Origin: Streptomyces barringtoniae
GTDB taxonomy: Bacteria > Actinomycetota > Actinomycetes > Streptomycetales > Streptomycetaceae
Length of the DNA: 64,000 nt
Direction: 5' to 3'
Assembly: GCF_020819595.1 (NCBI RefSeq)
Contig: NZ_JAJHNP010000015.1
Coordinates: 1 to 64,000 of the forward strand
In this document: positions 8,162 through 17,677 of the stretch, one piece after another
How positions within the stretch are numbered: position 1 is the first letter of the stretch
How the letters are laid out: each line of letters opens with the position of its first letter
Position numbers and translations under genes: made by a program
Notes under the pieces: generated by a model
Database searches by the model: none
Told to the model about the DNA's origin: nothing
The model's input: only the letters and a program-made list of their open reading frames with translations

Positions 8162-11100
8162 CTAACGCTCCTGCTGGTGAGTGGGGCTCGGGAAGCTGCC
8201 GGTCTGGCCGCTGCCGGCCTGACGGCCCTGAGCGATGCCCCGACGGAGGTTGGTCAGCCGTCCGCGTACGTCGTCAGGCGCACGCGAGACCTGCGGACCG
8301 GCTTGGTGCTGTTGCTGCTGAGCCGTGCCCGGGACGAGGTTCGCCCGGGGCACCCGGCGCGGCAGGCCGGAGGTGGTGACGCCGCCCGCCGCGGGCTGCC
8401 GGACGCGCTCTGCCTGGCGGACGATCTCGTCGTTCGGCGAAGTGCGCCAGGAACCGGTGGCGGAGCCGTTGCCGGCCGCCTGCGCGCCCGCGGGACGCTG
8501 CGGAGCCGGGGCGGGCGCCTGCTGCGGCGCGGGCTGCTGCTGCGGACCGCCGTGGAACCAGTTGGTCTCCAGCGTGTCGTACAGCGGGGTGCGGCCGTCG
8601 AGCGGACCGCTGGCCGGCGGCAGCGCCTCCGGCTCGCGCTGCGCCGGACGCTGCTGCTGCGGGGCCTGCGGACGCGGGGCGCCGAAGTCGTCCCGGCCGG
8701 CCGGCTGCGGGCGCTCGAACTGACCGGTGTGCGCCGGGTTCTGGCGCCCGGGCAGGGCGTGCTGGCCGGTGGAGCCGCCGTCGTAGCCGCCGTCGAAGCC
8801 CTGCGGGGCCGCGAACTGGCCGGTGTTCCGGCCCGCGTTCCGGGCGCTGTCGTCCCGCTGCGGCGCCGGCGTGCCGAAGACGTCGGAGCGGACGAACTGA
8901 CCCGAGCCGTCCCCGGCGCCGGAACCGTCGAAGCGGCCGGGCAGCTGGTCGGCGTCGGGACGCTCGAACTGGCCGGTCTGCTGCGGGCTTTCGGGGCGTG
9001 CGAACTGGCCGGTCTGCTGCGGGCTTTCGGGGCGTGCGAACTGGCCGGTCTGCTGCGGGTTCTCGGGGCGTGCGAACTGGCCGGTCTGCTGCGGGTTCTC
9101 GGGGCGTGCGAACTGGCCGGTGTTCTGGGGGCCGCCCAGGCCGTTGAGGTCCGGGCGCGGGAACTCGCCCGTGGCCGCCGGACCCTGTGCGTCGTACCGG
9201 GGAATCGCCGGTATCTCGGCGGTCGAGCCCGGACCCTGCCGGTCGTCGACCCGCGGCATGCGCGCGGTGTGCGCCGGACCCTGCTCGTCGTGGCCGCGCG
9301 GGGCGTCCAGCGAGGCGCGCGACAGCGGGGCCTGGGTGTCGCTCCAGTCCGGGGTGCGCGGCTGGTCACCGCCGGGCAGCTCGGCCCGCGGGCCGCCGCG
9401 CGGCGGCAGCTGGGGCTGGCGGCCCTGGTCGGAGCCGGCACCGGACCGCTGCGGGCCCCGGCCGCCGTAGGCGTCGGTGCCGAAGGGGTCCTGCTGCTGG
9501 CCGCCCGGGTTCGCGGCCCGCAGGCCCTGCGGGGCGCCGGGCGCCTGACCGCCGAAGCCGCCCGCATCGGCACCCGCGGGCACCTGCCGGCCCTGCTGGC
9601 CACCGAGACCGGGACCGCCGGGAGCACCGAGGCCGCCCTGGGGACCGCGCGCACCGCCCGGCGCACCGGGACGGCCGCCCTGGCCGGCGCCGGGCAGCGC
9701 GGCCCGGGGACCCTGGCCCGCACCGACCTGGCCGCGCGGAGCGGGACCCGCACCGAGCAGACCGCCACCGGACGGGGCGCCGCCGAGGGCACCGCCGCTC
9801 GCGTTGCCGGCCTGGCGCCGGGCCGCGGCCGCACCGGCGGCGGCCTGCGCGGCGGCGGGGCCGCCGGGCGCGCCCGGCTTGCCCGGAGCGGGCTTCTTGC
9901 CGCCCTGGGCCACGTCCACGGGCAGCATGACCAGCGCGGTCGTACCACCGGAGTCGGACGGGCGCAGCTGGATGCGGATGCCGTGCCGCTGGGACAGCCG
10001 GCCGACCACGAAGAGGCCCATGCGGCGGGAGACGGAGACGTCCACGGTGGGCGGCGAGGCGAGCCGCTCGTTGATCGCCGCGAGGTCCTCGGGGGACAGG
10101 CCGATACCGGTGTCGTGGATCTCGATCAGCACGCGGCCGTCGGGCAGCGCGTGACCGGTGACCTTGACCTTGGTCTGCGGCGATGAGAACGAGGTGGCGT
10201 TCTCCAGCAGCTCGGCGAGCAGGTGCACGAGGTCGTTGACCACACGGCCGGCGACCTCGGTCGTCGGCACGGAGGCCAGCTCGATGCGCTCGTACTGCTC
10301 CACCTCGGACGCGGCGGCGCGGAGCACGTCGACCAGCGGGACCGGGCGGGTCCAGCGGCGGCCGGGTTCCTCACCCGCGAGGACGAGGAGGTTCTCGCCG
10401 TTACGGCGCATACGCGTGGCGAGGTGGTCGAGCTTGAACAGCGAGGACAGCTGGTCCGGGTCGGCCTCGCGGGACTCCAGTTCGGAGATCAGCGACAGCT
10501 GGCGCTGGATCAGACCCTGGGAGCGGCGCGAGAGGTTGGTGAACATCGCGTTGACGTTGCCCCGCAGCAGGGCCTGCTCGGCGGCGAGGCGGACCGCCTC
10601 GCGGTGCACGTCGTCGAAGGCCGCGGCCACCTGGCCGATCTCGTCCCGGGAGTGCACACCGACCGACTCCACGGAGGTGTCGACGTCCTGCGGGTCGGAC
10701 TCCGACAGCTGCTTGACCAGCTCGGGCAGGCGGTCCTGGGCGACCTTGGTCGCGGTCTCCTGCAGGCGGCGCAGCGAGCGGATCATGGAGCGGGCCACGA
10801 TGAACGCGCCGACCAGCGAGACACCGAGCACGAGCAGGATCAGCGCACCGGAGATGATGGCGTCCTGCTGGGTGGCGCTCTTCAGCTCGCGGGCCTTCTG
10901 CTCCATCTCCTCGAGCAGCGTGTGCTCGATCTTCTTCATCTGCTCGATCTTGGTCGAGCTGTCGTCCACCCAGTCGCGGTAGGAGCGGGCGTTCAGGCTC
11001 TGCAGACCGTCGGGGGAGTCGAAGACGCGCTTGGCGTAGGTGTCCGCGGACTCGATCGTCGGGTTGCCCTCGTCGATCGGCTTGAGGAGTTCCTCGGCGT

Positions 11101-12079
11101 TGTTGTTCGCGTAGATCTTCCGGAAGATCGCGATCTCGGAGTTCTCGCTCTGGTACGCCGACTGGCCGTAGAGGCGGTCGTTCGTCGACAGGTCGCCCTT
11201 GGTCGACGTGGTCGCGGGCAGCGCGGCGGCGATCGTGGCGCGCTGCACGGAGGCGTACTCCTTGGCGGTGGAGAAGGCCGCCAGGGCGCGGGTGCGCGAG
11301 ATCATCTCCGGGTTGCTGGACGCCTGGGCCATGTCCTGGGACAGGTCGATCAGCTGGCTGATGAGCCGGTGGTAGGACTCGATCGTCTGGGTCGAGTTGC
11401 CCTTCGAGGAGTAGGCGCCCTTGCGGATCTTGGCCAGCTGGTCGAGCTGGTTGAAGATGCCGACCAGGTTGTCGCGCACGCCCTGGAGCTGGCCGCCCTT
11501 GCTGGCGGCGTCGATCTCCTGGGTGGAGTTCTCGAAGTTCGCCAGGGCCCGGTCGGTCTTGTCCCGGTAGCCCTTGACCGTGTAGTCGCTCGCGTTCAGG
11601 CCGTGCGCCAGGGGACCGGCGGACTGGTCGCGCTCCTCCTGGAGCGCGGCGGCCAGCTCGGTGGCCTGCTTGGTCATGTCCGTCAGCAGCTTCATGTTGT
11701 CGAGCTGCTGGATGTCGGTGATGTTCTGGTCGATGCGCAGCGCGCCCAGCGAGGTCGCCGCGACCACGGGCAGCGCGAGCAGCGACACCAGGCGCGTGGA
11801 GATGCGCCAGTTGCGCAGGGCCATGCGGGAGCCGGGGCCGCTGGGGCCCTTGGCGGGCTTGATGGCCGGCGCGGGGGTGGCGCCGGAGTTGCCGGTCCCG
11901 GTGGAGGCCGACGAGGCCGACACGCCGGGGCGTCCGCCGCGCTCACCGCCGTCCGCCGACGGGGCCGGGCCCGGGTTCTGGGCGTGCTGGGGCGAGGAGC
12001 TGCCCTTCATGGGGCCAGTCCCGTCGTGCGACTCCGGCTCCGCCGAAGCGCTGCCATCCCTCTTGAAACGTCCCTGCAC
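8162..12079 (-). CDS. cvnA: Conservon membrane sensor kinase-like protein CvnA (second copy)
   Basis: CvnA paralogue of 1305 residues. It has membrane helices near residues 103 and 416 flanking a helical extracellular sensor domain, a HAMP-like linker, LFKLDHLATRMRRNGENLL, then HATPase_c with N-box LLAELLENAT (~620) and G-box DTGIGL (~656). The C-terminal ~580 residues are low-complexity: first Gly/Pro/Ala/Gln-rich, then a 12-residue tandem repeat (TGQFARPENPQQ type), then a conserved end RGRLTNLRRGIAQGRQ shared with the first CvnA. GTG at 12079 (MQGRFKRDG) was chosen over the upstream GTG at 12130 because GAGG precedes it and the family begins this way as I recall. The extra upstream 17 codons span a hairpin. 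Confidence 0.88.
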   Translation of the reverse strand: MQGRFKRDGSASAEPESHDGTGPMKGSSSPQHAQNPGPAPSADGGERGGRPGVSASSASTGTGNSGATPAPAIKPAKGPSGPGSRMALRNWRISTRLVSLLALPVVAATSLGALRIDQNITDIQQLDNMKLLTDMTKQATELAAALQEERDQSAGPLAHGLNASDYTVKGYRDKTDRALANFENSTQEIDAASKGGQLQGVRDNLVGIFNQLDQLAKIRKGAYSSKGNSTQTIESYHRLISQLIDLSQDMAQASSNPEMISRTRALAAFSTAKEYASVQRATIAAALPATTSTKGDLSTNDRLYGQSAYQSENSEIAIFRKIYANNNAEELLKPIDEGNPTIESADTYAKRVFDSPDGLQSLNARSYRDWVDDSSTKIEQMKKIEHTLLEEMEQKARELKSATQQDAIISGALILLVLGVSLVGAFIVARSMIRSLRRLQETATKVAQDRLPELVKQLSESDPQDVDTSVESVGVHSRDEIGQVAAAFDDVHREAVRLAAEQALLRGNVNAMFTNLSRRSQGLIQRQLSLISELESREADPDQLSSLFKLDHLATRMRRNGENLLVLAGEEPGRRWTRPVPLVDVLRAAASEVEQYERIELASVPTTEVAGRVVNDLVHLLAELLENATSFSSPQTKVKVTGHALPDGRVLIEIHDTGIGLSPEDLAAINERLASPPTVDVSVSRRMGLFVVGRLSQRHGIRIQLRPSDSGGTTALVMLPVDVAQGGKKPAPGKPGAPGGPAAAQAAAGAAAARRQAGNASGGALGGAPSGGGLLGAGPAPRGQVGAGQGPRAALPGAGQGGRPGAPGGARGPQGGLGAPGGPGLGGQQGRQVPAGADAGGFGGQAPGAPQGLRAANPGGQQQDPFGTDAYGGRGPQRSGAGSDQGRQPQLPPRGGPRAELPGGDQPRTPDWSDTQAPLSRASLDAPRGHDEQGPAHTARMPRVDDRQGPGSTAEIPAIPRYDAQGPAATGEFPRPDLNGLGGPQNTGQFARPENPQQTGQFARPENPQQTGQFARPESPQQTGQFARPESPQQTGQFERPDADQLPGRFDGSGAGDGSGQFVRSDVFGTPAPQRDDSARNAGRNTGQFAAPQGFDGGYDGGSTGQHALPGRQNPAHTGQFERPQPAGRDDFGAPRPQAPQQQRPAQREPEALPPASGPLDGRTPLYDTLETNWFHGGPQQQPAPQQAPAPAPQRPAGAQAAGNGSATGSWRTSPNDEIVRQAERVRQPAAGGVTTSGLPRRVPRANLVPGTAQQQQHQAGPQVSRAPDDVRGRLTNLRRGIAQGRQAGSGQTGSFPSPTHQQER
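8965..9120. repeat. 36-bp tandem repeat inside the second cvnA
   Basis: Four complete 36-bp units begin at 8965, 9001, 9037 and 9073, followed by a partial unit. Units start CGAACTGGCCGGTCTGCTGC and differ by few bases. In frame they encode a 12-residue unit TGQFARPE(N/S)PQQ. Confidence 0.95.
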
Positions 12080-12650
12080 TAGCGTCGCAACCTCTGGACC
12101 AGGCACCCCTCCGCGCGAACGGAGGGACACGGTGTCGGCGTTTTGGAGAGCGCCCTGAATACGCCCCCCGGTGGTCTTGAGTGACCGGCGCTGGTTCCCC
12201 CCTGTCTCGGCCGCCGCTCGGCGCTGCTTCGCGCCCCTTGCGCCGGCTCGATTCCCGCGGCGGTCCGTGGAATTCCAGCACAGTGCCGGATCTCCAACAA
12301 GGGCCGTGTCCCGAGCTGTGACCTACGTGACGGGCTGTGAGTGCCGCGTCACCAGCCGTGGAGGCCGATCCCGAACATATCGGACGTATCCCTGCGAGTC
12401 AGCGGTCGGTGCCTGGTGTCTGAGTCGCCATGATCAGGAGCGGAATGATGGCTTCAGGTGGCCAATGTCCGTTTCGAGGGGGCGTGTTGCCGGTCAGATT
12501 TGACCGAATTGTCCGCGAGGTCGTGAGCAAACTCACACGGATCTCGTGGGCAGTTGGCGCCTTGGGCAGGGAATTGGATGTTTAGCCTGACGCTTTACAT
12601 CAGGGACGTATCTGTAACCCCGCCGACACAGGACTAGGACGCCCACAACC
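12080..12650. other. Intergenic region between the second conservon and a small divergent gene
   Basis: About 570 bases holding the promoters of the second conservon (minus) and the small gene at 12651 (plus). A short hairpin CCCTCCG/CGGAGGG lies near 12107-12126 in the cvnA leader, and GGTCA/TGACC flank a short spacer near 12493. Neither strand shows coding bias. Confidence 0.5.
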
Positions 12651-12842
12651 GTGAAGACGACGATGATGTTCCACAGGATCGCCAACCCGCGACGCACCAC
12701 CCTGGCGCACCTGAAGGACGCCGGCGAACTGCAGACGCCCGAGCAGGAGCACTCCGTCGACCTGCCCGCCCAGACGGCCAACCCCCGGCGCACGGTGCTG
12801 GTGGACGTCCCGGTCGGCGCGGCCGCCTCGGCCGGAGAGTAG
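12651..12842 (+). CDS. Small conserved-looking protein with repeated ANPRRT motif
   Basis: A 63-residue protein I do not recognise functionally. Third codon positions are nearly all G or C, which supports a real gene, and the GTG start has AGGAC about ten bases upstream. It contains the motif twice: IANPRRTTL near residue 10 and TANPRRTVL near residue 42, separated by an acidic, Gln-containing stretch (HLKDAGELQTPEQEHSVD). There is no membrane segment or signal peptide. It is a single-gene unit with its own downstream hairpin. A short regulatory or peptide-precursor role is possible, but nothing decides it. Confidence 0.7.
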   Translation: MKTTMMFHRIANPRRTTLAHLKDAGELQTPEQEHSVDLPAQTANPRRTVLVDVPVGAAASAGE

Positions 12843-12871
12843 CGGACGGGCGCCCACCCGATGCGCCGAGC

Positions 12872-12903
12872 CGCCGGCGGCCGTGCTCCCGCGGCCGCCG
12901 GCG
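12872..12903 (+). terminator. Hairpin terminator after the small gene
   Basis: Perfect 12-bp inverted repeat CGCCGGCGGCCG / CGGCCGCCGGCG with an 8-base loop, 30 bases after the stop. Confidence 0.7.
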
Positions 12904-13020
12904 TCCGTACGGCCCACGGCATGGCCCCGTAGGGGCACGCCGGACACCGCGAACCTGGATCACCACCGGTTAACCTGGGTCGTCAGTACGCCGGTTCTCA
13001 GTAAGGGGCGCAAGGATCCC

Positions 13021-13798
<778 letters not shown>

Positions 13799-13806
<8 letters not shown>

Positions 13807-15283
13807 CGCACCCGGCTCACCCGTACGCGTCCGTTTCTGTCCCTCGCCCACCGGTAACCCGCACGTGGGCCTGGTCCGCACCGCCCTGTTCAACTGGGCG
13901 TTCGCCCGGCACCACCAGGGCACCCTGGTCTTCCGCATCGAGGACACCGACGCCGCCCGCGACTCCGAGGAGTCCTACCACCAGCTGCTCGACGCGATGC
14001 GCTGGCTCGGCTTCGACTGGGACGAGGGCCCCGAGGTCGGCGGCCCGCACGCGCCGTACCGCCAGTCGCAGCGCATGGACGTCTACCAGGACGTCGCCCA
14101 GAAGCTCCTGGACGCCGGCCACGCCTACCACTGCTACTGCTCCCAGGAGGAGCTGGACACCCGCCGCGAGGCCGCCCGCGCCGCCGGCAAGCCCTCCGGC
14201 TACGACGGCCACTGCCGCGACCTGACCGAGGCGCAGGTCGAGGAGTACCAGGCCCAGGGCCGCACCCCGATCGTCCGCTTCCGGATGCCGGACGAGACGA
14301 TCACCTTCAACGACCTGGTCCGCGGCGAGCTGACCTTCACCCCGGAGAACGTGCCGGACTACGGCATCGTCCGCGCGAACGGCGCCCCGCTGTACACGCT
14401 GGTCAACCCGGTCGACGACGCCCTGATGGAGATCACCCACGTCCTGCGCGGCGAGGACCTGCTCTCCTCCACCCCGCGCCAGATCGCGCTGTACAAGGCG
14501 CTGACGGAGCTGGGCATCGCGAAGCGCGTCCCCGAGTTCGGCCACCTGCCGTACGTGATGGGCGAGGGCAACAAGAAGCTCTCCAAGCGCGACCCGCAGG
14601 CGTCGCTGAACCTGTACCGCGAGCGGGGCTTCCTGCCGGAGGGGCTGCTCAACTACCTGTCCCTGCTGGGCTGGTCGCTCTCCGCGGACAAGGACGTCTT
14701 CTCGATCGAGGAGATGGTCGCCGCCTTCGACATCTCCGACGTGAACCCGAACCCCGCGCGCTTCGACCTGAAGAAGTGCGAGGCGATCAACGGCGACCAC
14801 ATCCGCATGCTGGATGTGAAGGAGTTCACCGAGCGCTGCCGTCCCTGGCTGAAGGCCCCGTTCGCGCCCTGGGCGCCCGAGGCCTTCGACGAGGCCAAGT
14901 GGCAGGCGATCGCCCCGCACGCCCAGACCCGCCTGAAGGTGCTGTCGGAGATCACCGACAACGTCGACTTCCTCTTCCTGCCGGAGCCGGTCGAGGACGA
15001 GGCTTCCTGGACCAAGGCGATGAAGGAGGGCAGCGACGCCCTGCTCCGCACGGCCCGCGAGAAGCTGGAGTCGGCCGACTGGACCTCCCCAGAGTCCCTG
15101 AAGGAGGCCGTCCTGGCCGCCGGCGAGGTGTACGGCCTCAAGCTCGGCAAGGCCCAGGCCCCGCTCCGCGTCGCCGTCACCGGCCGCACCGTCGGCCTGC
15201 CGCTCTTCGAGTCCCTGGAAGTCCTGGGCAGGGAGAAGACGCTGGCCCGCATCGACGCGGCACTGGTGAAGCTGGGCGCGTAG
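13799..15283 (+). CDS. gltX: Glutamyl-tRNA synthetase
   Basis: Class I aminoacyl-tRNA synthetase of 494 residues charging tRNA-Glu; in actinomycetes it normally also mischarges tRNA-Gln for later amidation. The HIGH-type motif is [10 protein letters not shown] (residues 15-24) and the KMSKS-type motif is KLSKRD near 260. The FRIEDTD segment and the zinc-binding-like CYCSQEEL region are present. GTG at 13799 overlaps the FAH gene. Five tRNA genes for Gln and Glu lie about 1.2 kb downstream, all potential substrates. A strong hairpin follows the stop. Confidence 0.97.
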
Positions 15284-15295
15284 CCGGCCCATGCG

Positions 15296-15333
15296 TCAGG
15301 GGCGGCATCCGGAGGGTTCCGGGTGCCGCCCCT
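15296..15333. terminator. Bidirectional hairpin terminator between gltX and the RelE/ParE-like gene
   Basis: Perfect 11-bp inverted repeat CAGGGGCGGCA / TGCCGCCCCTG, between two convergent genes and 13 bases after the gltX stop. Confidence 0.8.
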
Positions 15334-15343
15334 GTTGCGTTGG

Positions 15344-15628
15344 TCACTGTGCGTCGGCTTCGTCGATCAGATAGGCGCTCTCGTCGAAGATCTCCAGCAC
15401 GACGACGACCATGATCGCGCCGGCCAGCATGTACTCCAGCACGACGCCGGGGGCCACGTATGCCTTGCGCAGGTTCTCGTCCGGACCGAGCGGCGCGGTC
15501 GAGGTCTTCCGGAATGGATCGCGGGCCAGGATGCGCACGGCCTTCTCCAGCTGGGCCCGGCGCTCGGCGGGCAGGGCGTCGAACGTCGCACGGGCCTCGA
15601 CGGTGAACTGGACGCGGTACTCGCTCAT
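15344..15628 (-). CDS. RelE/ParE-like fold small protein, no partner antitoxin
   Basis: A 94-residue protein with the pattern of the RelE/ParE toxin superfamily: YRVQFTVEARATFDALPAERR (helix-loop with the typical A...L spacing), then LGPDENLRKAYVAPGVVLEY and a hydrophobic strand MVVVVLEIFDE. The family's members cleave mRNA on the ribosome or poison gyrase, but many chromosomal orphans are inactive. No antitoxin-type gene lies beside it: gltX converges and the HAD gene diverges. Assignment as an active toxin is therefore unsupported. Confidence 0.65.
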   Translation of the reverse strand: MSEYRVQFTVEARATFDALPAERRAQLEKAVRILARDPFRKTSTAPLGPDENLRKAYVAPGVVLEYMLAGAIMVVVVLEIFDESAYLIDEADAQ

Positions 15629-15669
15629 GCCGACCAGTCTGCCAGCCGTTCGGCGGTACGGTCGGTGTC

Positions 15670-16401
15670 ATGACGATCAGAGCCGTGGTCTGGGACGTGG
15701 ACGACACCCTGTTCGACTACACGACCGCCGACCGCGCGGGGATGCGGGCGCATCTGGCGGCGGAAGGGCTGCTCGCCGGGTACGACGGCCCGGAGCAGGC
15801 CCTCGCCCGGTGGCGGGAGATCACCGACAGCCAGTGGGCGCGGTTCTCGGCGGGGGAGGTCAGCTTCGAGGGGCAGCGGCGGGACCGCGTGCGGGTCTTC
15901 CTGGACACGGAGCTGACCGACGCCGAGTGTGACGCCTGGTTCCAGCGGTACATAGGGCACTACGAGGCCGCCTGGAGCCTCTTCCCGGACGTCCTGCCCG
16001 CCCTGGAGGCCCTCTCCGCCAGCCACCGGCACGCGGTGCTGTCCAACTCCAGCCTCACGGTCCAGGAGCACAAGCTGCGCACCCTCGGCCTCCTCGACCG
16101 CTTCGAGGTCGTGCTGTGCGCCGCCGAGATGGGCGTCTCCAAGCCGGAGGCCGGCGCCTTCCTGGCCGTCTGCGAGGCGCTGCGGCTGCCTCCGCACGAG
16201 GTGGCGTACGTCGGCGACCACCCGGAGATCGACGGGCGGGGCGCCGCCGAGGCCGGGCTGCTGTCCGTGTGGATCGATCGCGGGACGGGCTCGGCGCAGG
16301 GGGCCGGGGAGGTCGTCTGCCGCCGGATCTCGACCCTCGCCGAACTCCCCGCGCTCGTCCGCGCGGATACCCGTTTTGGAGCCCCGTCCACCTTCGGGTA
16401 A
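15670..16401 (+). CDS. HAD-family hydrolase
   Basis: Haloacid-dehalogenase superfamily phosphatase of 243 residues. Motif I is VVWDVDDTLFDY with the nucleophile Asp near residue 10, motif II is AVLSNSSL, the conserved Lys is in MGVSKPEAGAF, and motif IV is VAYVGDHPEIDGRGA. An alpha-helical cap lies between motifs I and II (subclass I). The substrate is unknown. It starts 42 bases from the divergent RelE/ParE-like gene. The tRNA cluster follows. Confidence 0.87.
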   Translation: MTIRAVVWDVDDTLFDYTTADRAGMRAHLAAEGLLAGYDGPEQALARWREITDSQWARFSAGEVSFEGQRRDRVRVFLDTELTDAECDAWFQRYIGHYEAAWSLFPDVLPALEALSASHRHAVLSNSSLTVQEHKLRTLGLLDRFEVVLCAAEMGVSKPEAGAFLAVCEALRLPPHEVAYVGDHPEIDGRGAAEAGLLSVWIDRGTGSAQGAGEVVCRRISTLAELPALVRADTRFGAPSTFG

Positions 16402-16491
16402 TGTTCTTCCTGCGCCGAGGGGAGCGGGCCGGAAGGCCGGAGCCCCGAGGAGCAAGCTAGAACGAGGACCCCGCAGGGGCTTGAGTTCCAG

Positions 16492-16563
16492 TGGCCTATG
16501 GTGTAATTGGCAGCACGACTGATTCTGGTTCAGTTAGTCTTGGTTCGAGTCCAGGTAGGCCAG
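16492..16563 (+). tRNA. tRNA-Gln(CTG)
   Basis: 72-base cloverleaf. Acceptor arms TGGCCTA / TAGGCCA with discriminator G, anticodon stem ACTGA/TCAGT around loop TTCTGGT (anticodon CTG), T-loop GGTTCGAGTCC. CCA is not encoded. Confidence 0.95.
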
Positions 16564-16584
16564 CTCGCAGAGCTTATCTGCAAA

Positions 16585-16657
16585 GCCCCCGTTGTGTAGC
16601 GGCCTAGCACGCTGCCCTCTCAAGGCAGTAGCGCCGGTTCGAATCCGGTCGGGGGTA
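16585..16657 (+). tRNA. tRNA-Glu(CTC), first copy
   Basis: 73-base cloverleaf. Acceptor GCCCCCG / CGGGGGT plus A, anticodon stem CTGCC/GGCAG around CTCTCAA (anticodon CTC), T-loop GGTTCGAATCC. The anticodon stem differs from the other two copies (CTGCC instead of CCGCC, with the compensating change). Confidence 0.95.
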
Positions 16658-16686
16658 CTGATCCTGATCCTGTCGGGATCGCTAGG

Positions 16687-16759
16687 GCCCCCGTTGTGTA
16701 GCGGCCTAGCACGCCGCCCTCTCAAGGCGGTAGCGCCGGTTCGAATCCGGTCGGGGGTA
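16687..16759 (+). tRNA. tRNA-Glu(CTC), second copy
   Basis: 73-base cloverleaf with acceptor GCCCCCG / CGGGGGT plus A and anticodon stem CCGCC/GGCGG around CTCTCAA. Identical to the third copy at 16881. Confidence 0.95.
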
Positions 16760-16780
16760 CTGACTGGTCTAAACCATCAT

Positions 16781-16852
16781 TGGTCTATGGTGTAATTGGC
16801 AGCACGACTGATTCTGGTTCAGTTAGTCTTGGTTCGAGTCCAGGTAGACCAG
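16781..16852 (+). tRNA. tRNA-Gln(CTG), second copy
   Basis: 72-base cloverleaf with acceptor TGGTCTA / TAGACCA plus G, otherwise the same as the copy at 16492. The acceptor pair change is compensated on both sides, so the gene looks functional. Confidence 0.95.
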
Positions 16853-16880
16853 CTCGGACCTGCGGAAACGCAGAGTCCAT

Positions 16881-16953
16881 GCCCCCGTTGTGTAGCGGCC
16901 TAGCACGCCGCCCTCTCAAGGCGGTAGCGCCGGTTCGAATCCGGTCGGGGGTA
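16881..16953 (+). tRNA. tRNA-Glu(CTC), third copy
   Basis: 73-base cloverleaf identical to the second Glu copy. It is last in the Gln-Glu-Glu-Gln-Glu array and is followed at once by a hairpin. Confidence 0.95.
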
Positions 16954-16961
16954 CGCACAGG

Positions 16962-16991
16962 GAAGGCCCTCCACTTCGGTGGGGGGCCTTC
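16962..16991 (+). terminator. Hairpin terminator of the tRNA cluster
   Basis: Stem GAAGGCCCTCCAC / GTGGGGGGCCTTC with loop TTCG and one G-T wobble, 9 bases past the last tRNA. It can also stop the convergent MerR gene. Confidence 0.8.
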
Positions 16992-17004
16992 GCCGTACCC
17001 GGCC

Positions 17005-17649
17005 CTACTCGAAGCCGTACCGTCGGCCCGACTCCTCCTCCTGGGCCAGCCGGCGCAGCGCCTGCAGCATCGACTCGGTCAGTACGGCACCGAGCACCGC
17101 CGTCTCCACCTTCTCCGCCTCCGACGGGTACGTCTCCACGACGTCCAGGTCGAGTTTCGCGACCTCGTGCATCAACTTGCCGTACTCCACCAGCAGTTCG
17201 GCGCCCCAGTCGTAGCCGAGCCTGCGGAACGCGGCCACCGACACCACCAGGGAGCGGTACGCGGGCGAGATGGTCGTCAGCAGCCGGGCGTTGGACCAGC
17301 CCAGCGCCTCCAGCAGCCCGTCCGCTTCCCGGTGCGCGGCCCGCACGAAGTCGTCCTCCTCGTCCGGCTCCGGCACCTGCGGAAGCGCCCACAGGGCCGC
17401 GCCCAGCCGGATCGTACGGCTGAGGGACTCGTCGTCGACGTTCCGCAGCACCTCACGGACCGCGGCCACCGGCAGCCCGCCGACCTGGATCATCGCGCGC
17501 ACCAGCCGCAGCCGGCGCAGGTGCTCCTCGTCGTACTCGGCCGTGGTCGCGTTGAGCTGGCGGCCCGGCGGCAACAGGCCTTCGCGCAGGTAGTACTTGA
17601 TCGTCGCGGTGGACACACCGCTGCGTCTGCTCAGTTCGGCTAGCCGCAT
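17005..17649 (-). CDS. MerR-family transcriptional regulator
   Basis: MerR-type DNA-binding regulator of 214 residues. The N-terminal winged helix-turn-helix reads MRLAELSRRSGVSTATIKYYLREGLLPPGR, followed by the dimerisation helix and a long helical C-terminal domain with no Cys metal-binding cluster, so a small-molecule or stress ligand is more likely than a metal. ATG at 17649 was chosen because it starts directly at the MerR fold and has an AGAGGGGG site 8 bases upstream. It diverges from the DUF4188 gene at 17730; a perfect palindrome lies between the two starts. Confidence 0.88.
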   Translation of the reverse strand: MRLAELSRRSGVSTATIKYYLREGLLPPGRQLNATTAEYDEEHLRRLRLVRAMIQVGGLPVAAVREVLRNVDDESLSRTIRLGAALWALPQVPEPDEEDDFVRAAHREADGLLEALGWSNARLLTTISPAYRSLVVSVAAFRRLGYDWGAELLVEYGKLMHEVAKLDLDVVETYPSEAEKVETAVLGAVLTESMLQALRRLAQEEESGRRYGFE

Positions 17650-17677
17650 GTCTTGCGCCCCCTCTTGGGTAACGGCA

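Noticed and set aside
8965-9120. 36-bp repeats as a CRISPR array
   Set aside because: Units are directly contiguous with no unique spacers and are in frame within a protein gene.
16492-16953. tRNA cluster as an attachment site of an integrated element
   Set aside because: No integrase, phage or plasmid gene and no partial tRNA repeat lies nearby; the flanks are core genes.
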